A stretch of 64,000 nt of DNA from Strigamia acuminata (lineage: Eukaryota; Arthropoda; Chilopoda; Geophilomorpha; Linotaeniidae). Below the pieces are notes generated by a model, which was not told the origin of the DNA, did no database searches, and saw only the letters and a program-made list of their open reading frames with translations. The stretch is from positions 22,003,060-22,067,059 of the forward strand of contig OX442314.1 in assembly GCA_949358305.1 (NCBI GenBank), in the 5' to 3' direction. Position 1 is the stretch's first letter; the number at the start of each line of letters is the position of its first letter. The position numbers were made by a program, and so were the translations under genes. Shown here piece after piece: positions 27,833-38,685 of the stretch.

Positions 27833-28016
27833 CAGTCGAAACTCTTTATAACGAATCGCGATATAACGAATTATCGATATAACGAATACCTAAAGGTGGC
27901 TGGTTTGGTTGGCTAGCCATAGAACACCATGTTAAATAATTTCAATGTAACAAATTCTCGTTGTAACGAATCGATTTTTCGGGTCCCTTGCGATTCGTTA
28001 TAAAGAGTTTCGACTG
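27833..28016. mobile_element. pogo/Tigger-like MITE
   Basis: 184 bp with perfect 27-bp terminal inverted repeats beginning CAGTCGAAACTCTTTATAAC, flanked by TA duplications (27831-27832, 28017-28018). Internal ATAACGAAT repeats. The CAGTCGAAACTC-type end is characteristic of pogo-like elements. No coding capacity. Confidence 0.92.
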
Positions 28017-28366
28017 TATATGTATGAATGCATTATATTGTAAAATATATTTTAAAACTGTATGGGCGACCTTCTCGCAGCCATTTTTATTGGGTCATGT
28101 TTGTTGAGCTAAATTAACATTATAAAATTTTTGATGAAATTTAGATTTTTTAAAAAATATTTTGACAAATTTGTGACATTTTTGAAGGCATATAGGGAAT
28201 GTCGAATGCTGTCAGTGGTATGCGGTTTGCTTAATAGATGGCGCATAGTTTGAGCGAAGCGGTTAAATTTGTTCAGTTTAGAAGTTTAATTTTAAATTTT
28301 CTAGGCAAATTTCGAGCAAATTGTTTACTGGATTAAAATAAATAACTAATTTGTTTGTTTTGACAG

Positions 28367-28463
28367 AATGAGTGCACCAATGGCATCGAAAGGAAACGGG
28401 GTACCGGAAGATGAGTTGTCAAAATCAGCCGGAAACCTACGACTACAAAAGATAGAAAGACAG
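28367..28463 (+). CDS. Candidate first coding exon of a large downstream gene
   Basis: An acceptor (TTGTTTTGACAG, ending 28366) is followed almost at once by ATG at 28368. The frame codes 32 residues (MSAPMASKGNGVPEDELSKS, then AGNLRLQKIERQ) to a good donor CAG|GTTAGT at 28463 in phase 0. The sequence is hydrophilic and looks like a cytoplasmic protein N-terminus. No following exon can be placed with certainty; the gene would continue beyond a very long intron. I do not recognise the family. An exon with similar properties at 51876 could be an alternative start for the same gene. Confidence 0.5.
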
Positions 28464-29698
28464 GTTAGTTTGACCCGAGCTTGTCATTTGCATTTGTTTG
28501 TCTGTGCGCAGTCGCAAATGAAGTGTTTTAACATCACAATTCGAGATCAAATTGAACCTGTGGTGTTATTGTCGCTGATAAGAGGTAATGCATGTGTCAC
28601 ACTAAATTGGATTTGTGTCGGAAGCCGGCAAGACAAGCAAGTGTAATTGCTTTTGATACTAACTCGTATGATTTAGAGCTAATCCAACCCAATTTTGCTC
28701 AAACGAAATACAAAGTTTTCTTGCAGTCCACGTAAACTCTCACGGGTTTGTATTACAATTTCCATACAAGAAAATTGTGCAGTGGCATTAAGGGAATGAA
28801 ATTTTTTTTTTCTTTTTTCTTTTTTCTTTTTTTTGGGGGGGAATAAGAAGCAAACGAGAGAAAAGGAATGAAAAAAAAACGGAATTGTCAGATACTCGAG
28901 GAAAGAAAGTTGGTGCAGTTCAATTTGAATATCGTCCGCCTGCCAAGGACATTAGACTGAAAGTTCTGTTCCTGTCATTGCCTATTTTCCATTCTTCTCT
29001 ACGCAATGGAAAGATGAGGCGAGAGAGAGAGAGAGAGAGAGAGAGAATGGAAATTGATGGTAAAGGTGGTGGAGTGTGTCATTACTATCAGCTGCAGCTA
29101 TCTTGGACTGAGAAAAGGGAAATTTTGTTCTTTGCTTGCTGCTGTTTTTAAGAAGGTGTGAAGGATCCATCAGAGATGCGGAATGTGGCGCGTAAAAATT
29201 CCTAAAGGAGGCGGCGTGTTTTTGTTTGGTTAGTCGTTTTCTCCACCTTGAGGCTGCAGATGAAAGCGAGAAACGTGTTCTGCTGGATTTCCTTTGCTTC
29301 GGAGTCGTCAGACAGATGGAGAGATGTATTGACATGTACCGCGTGTAATGTATTGGTTCAGTGGCGGTGAGGAAGAGTGGCTGAGATATGGTTGTAGGGG
29401 AACTTTGCTGCTTGCCATCTGGTGTTGGAAGGCGGAGTTTTGAAGGCAGAGGAAGTGTTGTGGAGTAAATAGTCTTTTTCTTTTCTTCTTTTTGTTTGCG
29501 TTGTGCTTTGGAGGCGTTGTTTGTAGTGGGAATAGGGAAAACAGTCGTGGTTTTGGTGGATTGGATGTTAGAAAGTTGGTCATTTAAAAAAAAAGGGTTT
29601 GGAAACGTGGATTTTATTTTGGAGTTGAAAAATGAGGATTTTGTTTAAATGGAGTAATGGTAATCAAATATTTGGGTTTTAAATTTGAAATTTTAGTA

Positions 29699-30017
29699 CC
29701 GTATTTTACCGATTAAGAGTTGTCCTCGAATTGTAGCCGCCCTCAAATAAGAGCCGCGACTGAGAGAGGCGATTTGATATAAGAGCGGCCCTCGAATAAT
29801 AGCCGGCTAGGTTAGTGTAACTAGTGTAACGAGAAACGAATCAAATGAGAACCAAAATTTGCGTTTTTTATTATGAACGTAGAGCAAACATAACATTGAT
29901 ATCGACCATTATTTGAAATAAGAGCCACCCTCAATTTAGAACCGCACTCCATTAATAGCCGTGGCTGAAAGTGGCCGTTTTGAATAAGAGCCATGGCTCT
30001 TAATCGCAAAAATGCGG
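29699..30017. mobile_element. MITE family A, copy 2
   Basis: Begins CCGTATTTTACCGATTAAGA and ends with the inverse CTCTTAATCGCAAAAATGCGG, between TA dinucleotides. 319 bp, with several internal AAGAGCCGC/CCTCGAATTGTAGCCGCC-type words repeated in both orientations. Confidence 0.85.
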
Positions 30018-30210
30018 TATTTTTTTTAAAATTTGGCGATCAGTTATTTTAAACTATATTGATGGTTTATTTATAATTATATATTTATAATATATTTATT
30101 ATAATTATATATTTATAATATATTTATTATAATTATTCTAATAAATCAAAATTTAAACTTAAAATACACTTAAACTAAAATTGTATTTTTATTTTTGAAT
30201 ACAGCTACTA

Positions 30211-30361
30211 GGTGCATTCAATAAGTCTAAAACGTATGCAAAACTCGTTTCGTGTTTGCAGGTGACGTCATTCCCATTCCCATTGAATAACATGTTATTC
30301 AATAAGAATGACGTCACGTGCAAACACGAAACGAGTTTTGCATAGACTTATTGAATGCACC
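30211..30361. mobile_element. Fold-back MITE with palindromic centre
   Basis: 151 bp, almost entirely self-complementary. The ends read GGTGCATTCAATAAGTCT and its inverse, and the arms continue through TGCAAAACTCGTTTCGTGTT and a GTGACGTCATTC/GAATGACGTCAC pair. At the centre is a perfect 22-bp palindrome starting ATTGAATAAC. TA dinucleotides flank both ends. It lies 37 bp from the LTR retrotransposon. Confidence 0.88.
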
Positions 30362-30398
30362 TACTGTTTTCTGGGTAAGTGTCTACTGTTTTATATTT

Positions 30399-31008
30399 TG
30401 TCGTAACCTTGATTCCGGTAAATAAACTTACACAATATCTTACAATAATAACCTTTTATTTCACACTTGTAATATAATACAAATATACTTAACAATGTTG
30501 TGGTCTCGGATCCTTGTCGGCGGATACGATTTGTTGCTGCACGGCAGTCTTACACGTGGTTTCTGTTGTCTAGGGTAATGGCGTCTGGCGAAACACGTGT
30601 TCGCAAACGCTTCGCTTCGGTAGATATTACTATCGTAGTATTGCTACGATAAATATCTGTGACTGTGATTTATAGATGAATTTGGCAACGGGCATCGATC
30701 CTCTATCAATCCGGTAAAACGGCCTGACGGTGAGGTGGTGATGCTAATGTTGCTCTGGTATCTATAAAGTGGGGGTTTCCGGTCAGATACGGGTTTAAAT
30801 AGTGGCTGGACCGGAAATGACGTATTTGCATAAATTCGGGGAATTATGCAAATCTATGACGTTGTCACGTCAGTCCCGCAGAAACGGTAAAACTAGTATA
30901 GCTAGTTTTCCCGCAATAATCTGACAATCATTTTACTATCAATATTAAAATTACTATTTATTAAGTTATGATTAATTAAAACACTTTTGTGACCTCGTGG
31001 TCACCACA
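30399..31008 (-). repeat. 3' LTR
   Basis: 610 bp, TGTGGTGACC...GTTACGACA on the element strand. AATAAA at 30460-30455 could serve as the polyadenylation signal. It contains a strong stem-loop (TATCGTAG/CTACGATA) at about 30623-30661. Confidence 0.97.
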
Positions 31009-31010
31009 CG

Positions 31011-31020
31011 TCCCCTCCTC
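31011..31020 (-). promoter_or_regulatory. Polypurine tract
   Basis: GAGGAGGGGA on the element strand ends two bases before the 3' LTR, the expected position for plus-strand DNA priming. Confidence 0.85.
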
Positions 31021-31149
31021 AGCAATGTTGTTGGGGGATTTACAATAAAACAACAAACATTGCGAAAACTCAAAGTTAGATTTAGTTCGCTTCCTTTTCA
31101 GATGATCCCTGAGGAACGTCCGGAGGCGGAGGTGGAGGTAATTCTTCGG

Positions 31150-34011
31150 TTACAGGTGGTTTAGCCATCTCCGGAGTTGCTGGAGTCGTTGGTTCGGCGA
31201 TCGGCAAAATCGAGGTGAGACGTGATGAACGATCGCTCGGGTCTTCAAACTCCCCGATGAAGTATCGATCGTGGCCGCCAACTGGTTCGTAGGGGCGCCG
31301 ACTCGTTCATGTACCCAGATACGCGAGAGGAAGGGGGCCAGGCCTTGATTGGTATGGTGGATCTTCTGGGCTTCGGCCGGATTCTTCGGGGCGCGGTGTG
31401 CACGCAGCAGACGTTGGTGCTGAATGAAATCGACGCCTGGACCTGCCTCTAGAGTTCGCTCCATCCATAAGTAGAGCGAGTGGCCGTGGTCGCTCGATCG
31501 CTTGATCTGGTTCTTCGTCTTCTGGGTCATCGTCAAACTCGGGTAGTAGTGTTTGAGTTGTGCGTCGATCGGAGGCAAAGGTTTCGGCTCTAATTTTCTC
31601 TTGGGCCGCAGGATCTTTGGTTTTGTCTTCGTCTTCCGGACGACTACTTTCACGCCTTCGATCGGAACCAGTCCTTCGGGGAACTTTATCGTCTCCTCTG
31701 GAGTGACTGCTGGGACTGTCTGGCTCGCCGGAGTCTCAGGAAGGGGTTTGTTGGTTAGTACGACCGGTTCGCTTTGTGGTACAGCCACAGCTCGGACTAC
31801 CTGGTATGATCGTTCTGGGTCGGCATCTTCTGCAATTAATTGCGCGCGGACCTGGATACAGGAAGGAACCAATTTTAGCCATCGCTCGACGAGAGCGGGA
31901 GGCAGCTGAAAACTTTCATGTGCGACGACCGCCCAGGCTGCCAGTGCCACACGGGCGTTTCTAAACGTAGATGCGGCCAGCACTAGCGACATCATGTCGG
32001 TGATTACGACTGTCGTTCGTGCCATTCGTGACGGGTGATCTCGTCCAGGGCTGTTGGTGAACTCGATGGCCGCGCTTCGGATATTCGTCACGGCGATCTG
32101 CATCGTTCTGGCTTGGTAGTCATCGATGTCGGACACCATCTCTTTTGCTTGCTCGATCGTGGTTGTATCGAGGAACGACTGTAATTCACACGATGTTGGA
32201 TCAAACTGGGTTGTGGCTCGAGTGTCCGAAGATCTGTTATTGGGGGGTGGTCTTGAAGGCGTTTGATTGCTTTCGTCGACTCTAACTACGGTATCTTGTC
32301 TTGAGTTAATTAAAACTCGTTGAACATCGGGTTCGGGCTCATCCCAAACAATCGGTGTTCTCAACGTAGAAGTCTCGCTTCGCGTTTCTTCCGGTACGGC
32401 TGGGAAAATTGGTCCAAAACGATCTTGTCGTCGTTTGAGTTGTTCAAAGGGACTCAGCGATGTCGGGGCTCCGATGACCACAGTTTTTCGGAATGCGCTG
32501 GGCAGACTAGAAGGCACGCTGGTGGCTGGCTTTGTCGGTGTTTTGATGAACACACTTGGCACCGAAGTTATGCTCATTTCGATCGATTTAGTCGGCCGGT
32601 AGACAGGCTTCGATTGTTCATTTTTGGCCTTCAGGACTGCTGCTACCATGTCGGCTTCGGTATATTTTCTCTCTTGTTCCGGTACGATCATCGGCTCTGC
32701 CGATTGTTCGTGTTCGATCGTTAATGGCACTTCTTGTCGAACTTCCACTTGCAAAGTCTCTACCTCATCGACTTCACGTGATCTCTCAAAGCGTCCCCAT
32801 GTTTCTGCTCGTGGCCTTGATAACCTGAGGCATCCGCGTTGGTTCGGTCGATTTCTGGAGTAGCGGTATGTCTCGACCTCCCGTGGCTTCTCGACTCTGG
32901 GCTCTCGTCGCGGCGAGGGTTCTCGAGCGTGTCGGTAATAAACTCGAGGATGAGACTGCGATCGATCGTGCGTGTTGTACGACGTGCTTGGCTGATCCAG
33001 GCGTCGTCGCTTGTTGTCGTGTGTGTGATTTAATAATTCGCTCGAGAGTCGCTTCTCCGCTTTCTGTCGCTTGCGCCCAAAGATGCCCAGGTAGTGGAGC
33101 TGGTGCATTGCTTTCTGTGAGGTAATAAATCCGTGTTCGGGCCGCCAGTTGGGAACGTCTGGTCTTTCTCCTCGAACCTGGCTTAACCAAGTTTTTATCT
33201 CATCTGTCGAATACCCTGCTGGTTTCAGTATTTTGAAGAGATCTCGATACGCCGTCCGTCTGACTTCGTTGTAATAGTCTCTGTGTATTTGTCGGCGCTC
33301 TTCGTCTGTAGCGGCGTTTTGCCACCTCTCGAGGACAGCCCACTCTTCGGGCTCGCTTGGATAGTCCTTTTCCAAAAACTTGTTTGGGAGTGGTGCTGGT
33401 GCGTCGTCGCGTTCTGGAATTTCAGTCCTCAGTGCGTCGCGCATCTTTTCTGGGAAGTAGTGTATCAGGGTCTCCTGACTTGCCCAAAATCGCGATCGGG
33501 CTCGGGATGAAGTGAGCCGAATTTTCCATGGTCCGGTGTCGACGTCGTCCTCTAACGCTCTTCGAAATGGGGTCGGAATTTCGCTTCTCCAGAGTGTACC
33601 CGAAGACACGTTTTGTGGATCGATGGGTCCCCACGTAAGTTGGTGTTCCGGCTGAGGAATGAATACATAAAAATTAGATTTTTGTTAAATTCCGAATTTG
33701 GATTCAAGATGGCGCCATGGTCGACCATGTGCTTTTTACACGTGTTGAATTTTAAATAATGGCTCGTGTCATTTTTCGTTTGTTGACATAAAGATGTTTT
33801 CTTTTATGAATCTTGTTTCACGTATTTTCGTGGTTTAGCCACAAATTAAATTCTTTGTTATTTTTACCTTTTCGTTTCCATCGGGCTTTTCCCGATTTTC
33901 TTCCGGTTCAACCTCGTCCCATCTTGCGGGATCGTTCCATTCGTCTTCGCTTGGGTCCCGATCCATTTCTTCCTCTTCGTTGTCGGGTGATTGCTTCCAG
34001 TTTCTTCGCAT
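31150..34011 (-). CDS. LTR element ORF3, spliced, env position, unknown function
   Basis: The main frame (33651-31150) has no ATG near its 5' end; it opens after a stop near 33690. On the element strand a donor AAG|GTAAAA at 33868/33867 and an acceptor CATTCCTCAG ending at 33652 define a 216-nt intron. This joins it, phase 0 to phase 0, to a small exon with ATG at 34011 (34011-33868, 48 codons), total 881 aa. The first exon is acidic. The body is Arg/Pro-rich with a KRRRLD nuclear-localisation-like cluster, a Ser/Thr/Pro-rich middle, an Ala-rich helical stretch (about ALAAWAVVAHESFQLPPALV) and a basic KTKTKPKILRPKRKLEPKP patch. I see no signal peptide, furin site, fusion peptide or transmembrane anchor, so it is not a recognisable env. 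The function may be an accessory or nucleic-acid-binding role; that is speculation. Expression presumably needs a subgenomic spliced RNA. Confidence 0.72.
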
Positions 34012-34257
34012 TTTTGATTCGATTTGTTGGTTGCGATTTTTGTCAAGCACCTGTTGTCGTCGTGACAGAACGCGGAGTGCAAAGTTGAAAGGGTAGTCGA
34101 GGTTAAGTATCTTGATTGGCTTTCGTATGTAATACGTAGTTGATTGTTGGAGTCTCCTTGTGATTGTTTTTGTCCCTAGGAGGTCGGGGTAATTACGTCA
34201 TATTGTTTTATCGCTTTTGATTGGTTATGCCAACCATTTTGGATTTTTCTTGCTTTA

Positions 34258-37200
34258 TCATGTCCTCCCGGTGATTTTACCGTCCTTTATAAACGGGTTT
34301 GGTGCCTTTTTTCTTGTACTTTGTCGTGTTATAGGTTTCGGTATTTTACTTCTCGATCGTGTGGATCTTTTAGTAATCTCTTTTTCTTTTTCAGGAGTTT
34401 TAGGAGTTTCTTCGTTAACTGCTGCTTCCTCCCCTCCTAAATTTCCATCTGGGGCGCTAGTTAGTTCGGCGCTGTCTGGAGTTGCGTGAGTCGTATTTTC
34501 GTTCAAGTCTGAAACAGTGGCGATGTCGTCGAACATATCTCGTATTGTGGGCGATGGAGATGGCTGCGTTTGGTCCTCGGCCCATTCTTCTTGTGGAAAT
34601 TCCGGCAAGTAAGGCGTCAGTTCTCGAGCGTGGATTGATCGAAAATTTACATTATCGGCCAAACGTTGCAGAGAAAATGCGTTCCCGCCGTGGGCCTTGG
34701 TAATTACGTATGGGCCGTCTCGTTTGTCGGCTAAGCCGGCATGAATCCCTTTATCTGCACTGGATAAAATGTGAGTGTCCTTCCATACGAGATCGTTGAT
34801 TTTGAAATTACAAAATTGTGTGTTCTTTTCAGACTTTTTCACTCGTTCGCGCATGTCAAACACATGTGACATCATATGTTGGTAGGTTGCCGAAATTGCT
34901 TGTTCTAATTGATGTACGTAAATGTGAGGATTTTTTGGATCGACTTTTCGAATTCCTTCTGGGATGCGTGGATCCCAGGGCACTCGTAGCTCTCGAGCGA
35001 AGTTGAGATAAGCCGGGGAAAAGCCGCGGTTTCTCGAAATGGTCGTTCGGATGCTAAATGCTATTTCTTTAAGGAACTCGTCCCACTTGGAATGTACGTC
35101 TGTGAAAATAGCAAGCGCATATTTTATGTCGCGGTTGAGTCGCTCCACGGGATTAGCCCGTGGGTTATACGTTGAAGTAAATGATGGTTGAATGTCGAAT
35201 TGATTGCAGAAATCCTTGTATAACCTTGATGCGAATTGTGGGCCATTATCGGAAATTAATTTTCGCGGGAAGCCAAAATGTAACGCGACTTCGTAGAGGC
35301 ACTGGATTATTTTCTGCTTAGTCGGGTGGGCCATCGGATACAACTCTGGCCATCCTGTTGCGACATCCATGATCACGAGTATGTATTTGTGGCTATTTGC
35401 ACTTGTTATCTTAGGACCCATAAGGTCTACGCTCCAACAATCAAAAGGGGCGAACGGTCCAAGTGATAAATTCTCGTAGTTAGCCTTATTCCGAGGCTTG
35501 CAGGCTTGGCATCGTGGACAGTGTCGTATGAATCGTACGATGTCCCTTCTCATTTCGGGCCAATAGTACAGTTGACTGGCCCGGTAGAGAGTCCTTGCCA
35601 CGCCGGCGTGTCCGGCTAGAGGGTGGCCGTGTACCATCCACAGAATTTGTGTTCGAACTTTTCTCGGAATTACGACTTTAATTGAACTCCCTGACTCTGT
35701 CAAGTCGTCCCGAAAGTTCGGATGGTACTTTAAAAGTAGGCCATCGTCTATCAGATAAGCGGAAGCCTTAATTTTGAACTCTTCTCTGGATTCTCTGCTG
35801 TAGACGTCGCCAGGGAAAGTCTCGTTGGTCAAGTAGTCATAGAACCTTTTACAGAAGGCGGTGTCGTTCTTCTGAGCTTCGACGAGTTCCTCGCGAGTAG
35901 GTGGGACACAGTTCGTGCCTTTACTCACGTGTGTAACGAAAGCTCGCACAAATTTATCCGAGACTCTGGGTTCGATGGATAAGTCGTAATTTGGTCTGGC
36001 ATCTTTTGCCGATTGATATGCCCTCATCCAATATCCGACGTATTTTTCATCGGAAGATTCCAACTTTTCTTTCGGCAGTTCATTCTGTTTTCTGAATTCC
36101 CACTTCCTGATCGGGGTGGGACAGTAAGCTATCCGAGAATCGTCGTCGCCGTCGTCGTCTGGCTCGTCGGGTTCTGAGGCGGGAGCTCTAGAGAGCGCGT
36201 CGGCGACTGTGTTATACTTCCCTGGCTTGTACTCGATTTGTAAGTCGTAAGCCATGAGCTCTAATTGCCATCGAGCCATCCGGCCCGAAGGTTCTTTCAG
36301 GCCCATGAACCACCTTAAAGCCTGATGGTCGGTCTGGACGGTAAATTTTGTAAACTCGAGGTAAGGCCTGAATTTACGAACTGCCCATACGATTGCCAAG
36401 CATTCGAGCTCTGTCGCTGAGTAATTTTTCTCGGCGGCTTGAATTTTCCGGCTGATAAAGATCGTGGGTACTTCTTGATGTATGCCGTCGATTTCGTGCA
36501 TTTGCATCAACGCAGCCCCCAATCCGATTTTACTCGCATCCGTATGTAAGATAAATTCGCGATTCAAGTCGGGGAGAGGGATGGTTTTGGTGTCGATTAG
36601 CATTTGTTTGATTTTGTCAAACGCTGCTTCGCAATGGCTGGTCCAGTTAAATTTGATTTCGGGGTCTTTCGGCGGGTCCTCCTTTGGATTTATTTTCTGG
36701 ACAGTCTTTAAAAGATCGGTGATTGGGGCCGCGACTTCCGCTAAATGTGGTAGGAGTCGGCCGAAGAAATTTACCATTCCTAAAAAACGTTGTACTCCTT
36801 TCACGTCCGTAGGAGCCGGAAAATTGGTGATTGCTCGTACTTTCTTTGGGTCTATGGATAAGCCATTGACTCCAACTTTGTATCCAAGAAACGCAAGTTC
36901 TTTTCGGCAAAACTGGCTCTTTCCGGGGTGTATGTGGAGTCCGGCTTCTGCTAAACGACGTATTACTTCGTCGATATGTCTGATGTGTTCGTCAAAAGTC
37001 TGGGAGACAATAATAATATCGTCCAGATACGCCCAGGCGTATTTATGTAGCGCGTCGCCCAAAACTTTTTCGATTAAACGTTGAAATGTTGCCGGGGCAT
37101 TTACTAGGCCAAATGGCATGACATTAAACATTAACCTGCCCATCGGGGACCAGAAAGCGGTTTTTTCTTTGTCTTCGGCACGGAGTTCGACCTGCCAATA

Positions 37201-38685
37201 TCCTTTCGACAGATCCATCGTTGTTACCCAATTAAATGGGGCTAATTCTCGAAGAATGGCTTCGATTGATGGCATCTGGACGGGGTCAATAACGGTAATG
37301 GCGTTTAGAGGTCGATAATCGATGCACAGTCTGGGTTCCGATCCTGCACGCATGACGAGCACGATTCTCATCGCATATTCTCCTAATGCCTCGGACACTA
37401 TCCCCTTGTCCAGTAAGTCTTGACAGATCGTCTTGACGATTTCGCGTTTTTGGGGGTTCATGCCCTTGAATGGAACTCGTACTGGCTTATCCGTACTTAA
37501 TTCTATTTCGTGTTTTACGTAATTTGTCTTTCCCGGTTCTTTAGTCAGGATTTTTCGATGTTTTTGTAGCATTTCTTCAAGTAATTTAGTCTGGGTTTCT
37601 CCTAGGTTCGCGTCCATGGCCAAATTGTGAGCCAAATTTCCTTCTTGGAGTCGGGCGTTAAAAGATTTGAAATCGTAATCTTGTACGAATTGCTTCAAAT
37701 TTCCGCCTTTCCATTCGTCCTCTTCGTCGTTCGAATCTAGGAGTTCGGTAGGTACTGTCATTAGTCGGGGGTCCTCGCGTTTATCGATATAGTTCCAGGA
37801 CCTCGTTATGGGGTTGGGCTGGATCTCCATTATGGCCATGATGTCCATACCCAAGAGTAGGACCGTGTCGTAGGTTGGTAAAACGATGAAAGGATGGGTT
37901 ATTACGCCTCCCTCCCATATGACTTTTGTTGTCAGTACTCCTACTGGACGCACTTCTCCAGCAGCGGTTTTTACGGCCACATTTTCGCTTATTCCCCGTA
38001 GTTTGTCGCGTTGTTTTTTGTCCAACGACTCGTATAGATCTGAAGAGATAAAGGACCGGTCGGCTCCCGAATCCAACAAACCGATGAATTTTTTGTCGTT
38101 AAACTTGATTGTTAACATTGCGAGTGAGTCCTTCCGCTCTTTAGCCAAATTACAATGTAAAATGCGTTTCTTTCGAGGTGGGGCCTCCTCGTAGGCGTGA
38201 GGTAATTCTTGGAATGTTTCGGCTATTTTTTCGCCGTCCGCCGTATTAGTGGTTGGGCCACTATATTCGCGTTTTTCTGTGGTGAAGTAAGCCGTAGTGA
38301 AATAAACGACCTTTTTCTGTAATTCTTTTATTTGTTTTTCTAACCAATTGGTGTTTATCCATTTGGCTTTTAATTCGTCTTCCGAACTTGAGTCGCTAAT
38401 TTCTTTATTATTCGTTTCAATTTCTTTCGATTTTTTCTCTTTTAATTCGAGTTTTAATTTGACTACTTCTTCCGTAATTACTTCGTTAATTGCCTGGTTA
38501 ATTGTCGTATTCGTGGTAAATTTTGGGGTTTGGTCTTCCGGGCGTGCAGACAGATTTATTATTTTTTCTCTGTCTGCTTTAACCAGTTTTTTGTCAGTTC
38601 TTCGAATTTGGCTGTTAGCTTTTCTAACAATGCGTCGTTTTTGGCGGCTTCCTTCTCTTCTTTCCTCTTCTTTCGTTTTGGACAA
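34258..38685 (-). CDS. pol: Pol polyprotein: protease, RT, RNase H, integrase
   Basis: The open frame of 1475 codons (counted from 38685) lies -1 relative to gag and overlaps its end. It has no ATG at its head, so entry is by frameshifting at about 38586. Protease: LLDSGAD (active Asp about residue 205). Reverse transcriptase: TMDLSKGYW (about 491), FGLVNAPATFQRL and YLDD (553-556). RNase H: HTDAS (716), E759, D786. Integrase: zinc-binding H1021/H1026/C1056/C1059, catalytic D1087, D1146 and E1181, then a GPYVI (GPY/F) module. No chromodomain is seen at the C-terminus. All catalytic residues are present. The terminal roughly 100 residues are acidic then basic. Confidence 0.96.
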   Translation of the reverse strand: MSKTKEEERREGSRQKRRIVRKANSQIRRTDKKLVKADREKIINLSARPEDQTPKFTTNTTINQAINEVITEEVVKLKLELKEKKSKEIETNNKEISDSSSEDELKAKWINTNWLEKQIKELQKKVVYFTTAYFTTEKREYSGPTTNTADGEKIAETFQELPHAYEEAPPRKKRILHCNLAKERKDSLAMLTIKFNDKKFIGLLDSGADRSFISSDLYESLDKKQRDKLRGISENVAVKTAAGEVRPVGVLTTKVIWEGGVITHPFIVLPTYDTVLLLGMDIMAIMEIQPNPITRSWNYIDKREDPRLMTVPTELLDSNDEEDEWKGGNLKQFVQDYDFKSFNARLQEGNLAHNLAMDANLGETQTKLLEEMLQKHRKILTKEPGKTNYVKHEIELSTDKPVRVPFKGMNPQKREIVKTICQDLLDKGIVSEALGEYAMRIVLVMRAGSEPRLCIDYRPLNAITVIDPVQMPSIEAILRELAPFNWVTTMDLSKGYWQVELRAEDKEKTAFWSPMGRLMFNVMPFGLVNAPATFQRLIEKVLGDALHKYAWAYLDDIIIVSQTFDEHIRHIDEVIRRLAEAGLHIHPGKSQFCRKELAFLGYKVGVNGLSIDPKKVRAITNFPAPTDVKGVQRFLGMVNFFGRLLPHLAEVAAPITDLLKTVQKINPKEDPPKDPEIKFNWTSHCEAAFDKIKQMLIDTKTIPLPDLNREFILHTDASKIGLGAALMQMHEIDGIHQEVPTIFISRKIQAAEKNYSATELECLAIVWAVRKFRPYLEFTKFTVQTDHQALRWFMGLKEPSGRMARWQLELMAYDLQIEYKPGKYNTVADALSRAPASEPDEPDDDGDDDSRIAYCPTPIRKWEFRKQNELPKEKLESSDEKYVGYWMRAYQSAKDARPNYDLSIEPRVSDKFVRAFVTHVSKGTNCVPPTREELVEAQKNDTAFCKRFYDYLTNETFPGDVYSRESREEFKIKASAYLIDDGLLLKYHPNFRDDLTESGSSIKVVIPRKVRTQILWMVHGHPLAGHAGVARTLYRASQLYYWPEMRRDIVRFIRHCPRCQACKPRNKANYENLSLGPFAPFDCWSVDLMGPKITSANSHKYILVIMDVATGWPELYPMAHPTKQKIIQCLYEVALHFGFPRKLISDNGPQFASRLYKDFCNQFDIQPSFTSTYNPRANPVERLNRDIKYALAIFTDVHSKWDEFLKEIAFSIRTTISRNRGFSPAYLNFARELRVPWDPRIPEGIRKVDPKNPHIYVHQLEQAISATYQHMMSHVFDMRERVKKSEKNTQFCNFKINDLVWKDTHILSSADKGIHAGLADKRDGPYVITKAHGGNAFSLQRLADNVNFRSIHARELTPYLPEFPQEEWAEDQTQPSPSPTIRDMFDDIATVSDLNENTTHATPDSAELTSAPDGNLGGEEAAVNEETPKTPEKEKEITKRSTRSRSKIPKPITRQSTRKKAPNPFIKDGKITGRT

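Larger units (their letters stand above)
20815..28366. other. Intergenic/5' flanking DNA, repeat-rich
   Basis: 7.5 kb with no supported coding exon. It holds a MITE (23731-23955), a 31-bp minisatellite (25746-26530) inside a larger inverted-terminus element, a dispersed-repeat module (26705-26880) and a pogo-like MITE (27833-28016). The remainder is AT-rich, with short chance frames only. Confidence 0.5.

Noticed and set aside
31553-33510. Several plus-strand open frames opposite ORF3
   Set aside because: Shadows of the GC-rich minus-strand ORF3, with no recognisable domain.
31150-34011. Classical envelope glycoprotein
   Set aside because: No signal peptide, cleavage site, fusion peptide or membrane anchor in the ORF3 translation.
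36482-37084. 200-aa plus-strand frame opposite pol
   Set aside because: Antisense of the conserved reverse-transcriptase region; no independent features.
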